From positions 1-40,574 of the forward strand of contig JABHCP010000021.1 in assembly GCA_018673485.1 (NCBI GenBank): DNA of 40,574 nt. The letters run 5' to 3'. This DNA comes from Candidatus Uhrbacteria bacterium. Its GTDB lineage: Bacteria > Patescibacteriota > Patescibacteriia > UBA9934. Both the position numbers and the translations under genes were made by a program. Position 1 is the stretch's first letter, and every line of letters starts with the position of its first letter. Under the pieces are notes generated by a model. The model did no database searches. It was not told the DNA's origin and worked only from the letters and a program-made list of their open reading frames with translations. Shown piece after piece: positions 37,625 to 40,574 of the stretch.

Positions 37625-38968
37625 ATGAAAATTTCAATAGTCGGAACAGGATATGTTGGATTGGTGACCGGAGCGTGCCTTGCGTCGAGGGGGCATCAGG
37701 TTTCATGTGTTGATATTGATCAAGCTAAAATCGATAACCTTAAGCGTGGAGAGATTCCAATTTTTGAGCCTGGGCTTAATGAGGTTGTGAAGGAGGGTAT
37801 TAATCGAGGAGCTTTGACATTTACAACATCAGCAAAAGATTCAGTTGCAAATGCGCAGGTTGTATTTTTAGCAGTTGGAACCCCGCCAGCAGAAGATGGT
37901 TCAGCGGATTTGAAGTACGTTTTTCAGGCAGTTGAGGATATCTCGCCACATCTACCTAATGAATGTGTCGTTGTTAGCAAGAGCACAGTTCCAGTAGGGA
38001 CAAATAGAAAGATAAGTGAAAAGTTTAAACTAGAAAGCGAAAAGACGGTATTTGTAGCATCAAATCCTGAGTTTTTACGTGAAGGGAAGGCGATTGATGA
38101 TTTTATGAATCCTGATCGTATTGTCTTAGGTGTTGATGAGCCTAAGGCTGGTTTGATTTTGAAAGAGGTTTATAAGGACTTTGACTGTCCGATTGTTGAA
38201 ACATCGATTGAAAGCGCGGAGATGATAAAGTATGCATCTAACGCGTTTTTAGCAACGAAAATTTCGTTTATCAATGAAATTGCTAATATTTGTGAAGGAG
38301 TTGATGCGAATGTTAAAGACGTATCTAAGGGCATGGGACTTGATCCTAGAATAGGTGAAGCTTTTTTGAGTGCCGGAATTGGATATGGTGGGAGCTGTTT
38401 CCCTAAAGATGTACGTGCTCTTGATCAGATCGCGGGACTCAATGGGTACGATTTTAAACTTTTGAAGTCAGTTATTCAGGTGAACAACGATCAGCGATGG
38501 CGGTTTTATAAAAAAATTGAAGGTACTCTCAACCCCCCCCATTTCCCTGCCTCGCCGGCAGGCAGGCAAGGGGGAGCTGGAGGGGGTTGCCGGAGTTTTG
38601 AAGGCAAGAAGATCGCGGTTCTAGGCTTGGCATTTAAAGCTGGGACTGATGACATTCGTGAATCCATTGGAATTGATTTTGCACTAAAGCTTATTGAGGA
38701 TGGCTCTCAGGTTTCGGTGTATGATCCGCAAGCAATGGACAATGCGCGTGAAGTTCTCGATGGCGTTGAGTTCTGTAATTCGATCGAAGAAGCCGTTGAC
38801 GGCTCAGACGCAATAGTAATCACAACTGAGTGGCAGGAATTTAGAGATTTTGATTTTTCAAAAATAGCGGATAGATTGAAACAAAAAAATATTTTCGACG
38901 GAAGAAATTTATCAGACCCAGATTGTATGCAATCTCTTGGGATTAAGTATTTTGGTGTTGGTTTGTAG
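37625..38968 (+). CDS. UDP-glucose/GDP-mannose 6-dehydrogenase family enzyme
   Basis: A 447-residue NAD-dependent sugar-nucleotide dehydrogenase, probably UDP-glucose 6-dehydrogenase making UDP-glucuronate for surface polysaccharide. The NAD fold starts MKISIVGTGYVGLVTGACLA; FLAVGTPPAEDGSADL and SKSTVPVGT (residues ~80-95, ~118-126) follow. The catalytic motif GGSCFPKD has Cys at ~258. NPEFLREGKAIDDFMNPDRI is typical. The C-terminal NAD/sugar-binding domain begins KKIAVLGLAFKAGTDDIRES. Between them, residues ~303-322 (LNPPHFPASPAGRQGGAGGG) are encoded by an in-frame palindromic repeat (38531-38588) absent from the family. No clear Shine-Dalgarno is present. UDP-glucose is the likely but unproven substrate. 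Confidence 0.93.
   Translation: MKISIVGTGYVGLVTGACLASRGHQVSCVDIDQAKIDNLKRGEIPIFEPGLNEVVKEGINRGALTFTTSAKDSVANAQVVFLAVGTPPAEDGSADLKYVFQAVEDISPHLPNECVVVSKSTVPVGTNRKISEKFKLESEKTVFVASNPEFLREGKAIDDFMNPDRIVLGVDEPKAGLILKEVYKDFDCPIVETSIESAEMIKYASNAFLATKISFINEIANICEGVDANVKDVSKGMGLDPRIGEAFLSAGIGYGGSCFPKDVRALDQIAGLNGYDFKLLKSVIQVNNDQRWRFYKKIEGTLNPPHFPASPAGRQGGAGGGCRSFEGKKIAVLGLAFKAGTDDIRESIGIDFALKLIEDGSQVSVYDPQAMDNAREVLDGVEFCNSIEEAVDGSDAIVITTEWQEFRDFDFSKIADRLKQKNIFDGRNLSDPDCMQSLGIKYFGVGL
38531..38588. repeat. In-frame palindromic repeat inside the dehydrogenase gene
   Basis: Arms AACCCCCCCCATTTCCCTGCC and its partner region CAAGGGGGAGCTGGAGGGGGTT, with a centre CCTCGCCGGCAGGCAGG. The insertion keeps the reading frame and adds a Pro/Gly-rich loop. 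The behaviour recalls the Rickettsia palindromic elements. Confidence 0.78.
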
Positions 38969-39005
38969 TGTGGATAGGTTTCTTTAGTTAAGTCATCAAA
39001 AAACG

Positions 39006-39011
39006 TATAAT
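39006..39011 (+). promoter_or_regulatory. -10 box of second surface protein
   Basis: TATAAT with a weak TTTAGT 17 bases upstream, about 40 bases before the ATG at 39051. Confidence 0.5.
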
Positions 39012-39050
39012 ACTTATATAATTTTAATAATGTTTTAATTAATCTTTTTT

Positions 39051-40574
39051 ATGTCAGAAAAATTGAGAAATCGACTAACGTCGTACCTGGGCACCGCGGT
39101 AATATTTACACTGGTGTTTGGAGTATTTGCTACGATAATAAATATTCCAGTGGCGTATGCTGCGGCACCTACGATGACCGCTGTTGCATCTGATCAGAAT
39201 TCAGATGGATCAATTGATAGAATCGTAATCACTTTCAGTGAAGCCTCAGATATTATTGACGGTAATGCTGGCGATGGACTTGCGAGCCTTGGCTTAGGAA
39301 GCGGTTGCACTATTCCTAATGCAGACTATGCAGCTGACAACACCACTACTCTTACTTTGGATAATCTGACTGGTTGCACCCCGTTTGATACAAGTATCAC
39401 ACCGTCAGTAACTTATACAGCAGTAGCAAGTTGTGCGACAGCTAATGCTATTTGTGATGATGCATTAGCAAACCAGATGGCAAACGCGGAGACAACTAAC
39501 GCCACTGATGGCGCAGCACCAATCATTCGTCAGCATAGATACTATGACACAGACAATGATGGAATGATCGACCAAATTCAGTTACGTTTAACTGAGGACA
39601 TTGTAATAGGTTCAACTTTTGCAGCCGCGAATCTTACGTTAAGTAATGTTGGAGATTTCACAGGCGCAGTTGTTGGTGCAGATGCCGTAGATTTAGTGAC
39701 CGGCACCGTGAGTTCAATCAGTGTGGATTTGGGCACCGAATCGACAGAAGTGGACACATATGATGATTCTACAAACCTAGCTATCAGCACGGCTGGAGTT
39801 TTTACCTTGACTGATGCTGCGACTAATACATACTCCACTGCTACAGGGCAGAGCCAATCATCGGCAGTTGATAGGGCAAAGCCAGTAATTACGTCAGCAA
39901 CACCGACAGATGCTTCATCTGTCCAGTCACGAACAAATGCAGTTGTGTATAACTTCTCAGAGCCAATGGCAGCTGACACTTGGGCACATGCAACAGATTT
40001 TACATCAACTCCAGATCCAGGAGGTTGGAGTGGTTCAATTTTAGCAGACGCAACGTCGATTACACTTACTCATGCGCCATTCTTATGCATTCAGGCGTAT
40101 TCAATCGCTTTTACAAATGCTGAGATCGAAGCAGCTAATGGAGATACTGGATATACAATTTTGAAAGCTCCAAGCACAACTCCAATAGGAGTCGCTCACA
40201 CTTTCACAACAATGTCATGTGGAACAGCTTCTACCTCAGCTACAGAGTCTACAGAGACAACCTATGAAATAGATGTTCTAACACCAAACGGAGGTGAAGA
40301 GCTCACTGAAGGTGAAGAATACGAAATCACATGGGAAGCTTCTCCTGAAGGTATGTATTACATCGATCTTTACTATCTCGGAGCAGACGGAGAGTATGTT
40401 GAGATCGCAACAGGCGAAACAAACGACGGATCATACGACTGGACAGTCCCAGCAGACGTTGAGGATTCAATGATCAAAGTTGTATGGACTGACCTTGCAG
40501 AAGAATTGGGTTCTGACACATCAGACGCTGACTTTAATGATACAGACACAGATACAACATCAGACGATGACACA
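39051..40574 (+). CDS. Second large Ig-like surface protein (partial, 5' end)
   Basis: An open frame of 508 codons that runs off the window. It starts MSEKLRNRLTSYLGTAVIFT with a signal peptide ending near VAYAAAP (residues ~38-44). Then come several SbsA/Big_5-like Ig domains (APTMTAVASDQNSDGSIDRI...VITFSEA, and a second and third copy with AKPVITSATPTDASSVQS and YNFSEPMAADTW). A different Ig-like module at ~405 (IDVLTPNGGEELTEGEEYEI followed by TWEASPEG) matches the C-terminal Ig module of the 2458-aa protein (DGELQGGADVVITWSTSGSS). The acidic Asp/Thr stretch at the edge (TSDADFNDTDTDTTSDDDT) looks like a linker. Function is likely structural or adhesive at the cell surface. Confidence 0.85.
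   Translation, partial: MSEKLRNRLTSYLGTAVIFTLVFGVFATIINIPVAYAAAPTMTAVASDQNSDGSIDRIVITFSEASDIIDGNAGDGLASLGLGSGCTIPNADYAADNTTTLTLDNLTGCTPFDTSITPSVTYTAVASCATANAICDDALANQMANAETTNATDGAAPIIRQHRYYDTDNDGMIDQIQLRLTEDIVIGSTFAAANLTLSNVGDFTGAVVGADAVDLVTGTVSSISVDLGTESTEVDTYDDSTNLAISTAGVFTLTDAATNTYSTATGQSQSSAVDRAKPVITSATPTDASSVQSRTNAVVYNFSEPMAADTWAHATDFTSTPDPGGWSGSILADATSITLTHAPFLCIQAYSIAFTNAEIEAANGDTGYTILKAPSTTPIGVAHTFTTMSCGTASTSATESTETTYEIDVLTPNGGEELTEGEEYEITWEASPEGMYYIDLYYLGADGEYVEIATGETNDGSYDWTVPADVEDSMIKVVWTDLAEELGSDTSDADFNDTDTDTTSDDDT

Noticed and set aside
1-40574. CRISPR arrays, cas genes or a prophage
   Set aside because: No regularly spaced identical repeats of CRISPR size, no Cas proteins and no integrase, capsid or terminase genes were seen. 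The repeats found are palindromic and dispersed.

Overview
The window looks like a chromosomal segment of a candidate phyla radiation (Patescibacteria) bacterium, probably of the Parcubacteria type. The evidence is a low-GC background of small, loosely spaced genes, giant signal-peptide surface proteins built from Ig-like modules and ending in aromatic-rich repeats, a shortened inorganic pyrophosphatase, many short palindromic repeats including one read through in-frame inside a gene, and housekeeping genes that mostly lack Shine-Dalgarno sites. TGA is used as a stop (the helicase ends TGG TGA), so this is code 11 and not the recoded code 25 of Gracilibacteria and Absconditabacteria. The lineage is inferred; no marker phylogeny could be run.

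Layout. 1-3750: pyrophosphatase, a lipoprotein, a CAP-domain surface protein, and rlmN. 3770-4480: a tRNA cluster (Thr-UGU, Thr-GGU, Tyr-GUA) with a duplicated spacer and a GIY-YIG nuclease remnant running into tRNA-Tyr. 4555-13750: an unknown 477-aa protein and a 2458-aa surface protein. 13784-16505: palindromes, an HI0933-type flavoprotein, an EEP-family phosphodiesterase and a cupin. 16533-23000: GC-rich single-gene units flanking the translational GTPase bipA/typA. 23004-25845: an RRM protein, a small membrane protein with a ZIP metal transporter, a type IV pilin-like protein and prepilin peptidase. 25851-30182: palindromes, a GGDEF protein, an HU-like protein, an LCP-family protein, an ATP-cone/nuclease fusion and a further GC-rich gene. 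30235-32546: bL28, a GT-B-like glycosyltransferase and a coiled-coil protein. 32781-34430: two more GC-rich genes. 34575-40574: a UvrD/PcrA helicase, a membrane-anchored protein with an RskA-like tail, a UDP-glucose/GDP-mannose dehydrogenase, and the first 508 codons of another surface protein.

The most unusual feature is a set of eight GC-rich genes (16717, 18486-, 20948, 22896-, 26728-, 29937-, 32951, 34015) scattered singly among AT-rich housekeeping genes. All have a GGAG-type Shine-Dalgarno site and their own GC-rich terminator. Most have a near-consensus sigma70 promoter, and most have a long leader. Ordinary genes here often start only 7-9 bases after a -10 box, as leaderless messages do. 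Two of the eight are paralogous membrane/coiled-coil proteins whose leaders share an RNA fold supported by compensatory base changes, with one hairpin ending 2-3 bases before the Shine-Dalgarno. A third encodes a membrane GGDEF protein.

Two palindrome families stand out: 40-46 bp palindromes centred on CGATCG, and palindromes whose arms contain TGTGGATA (a DnaA-box-like word). They occur next to each other at two loci. Functionally the window is weighted to the cell surface: secreted Ig/CAP proteins, pilin and its peptidase, an LCP-family protein, a sugar-nucleotide dehydrogenase and a glycosyltransferase.
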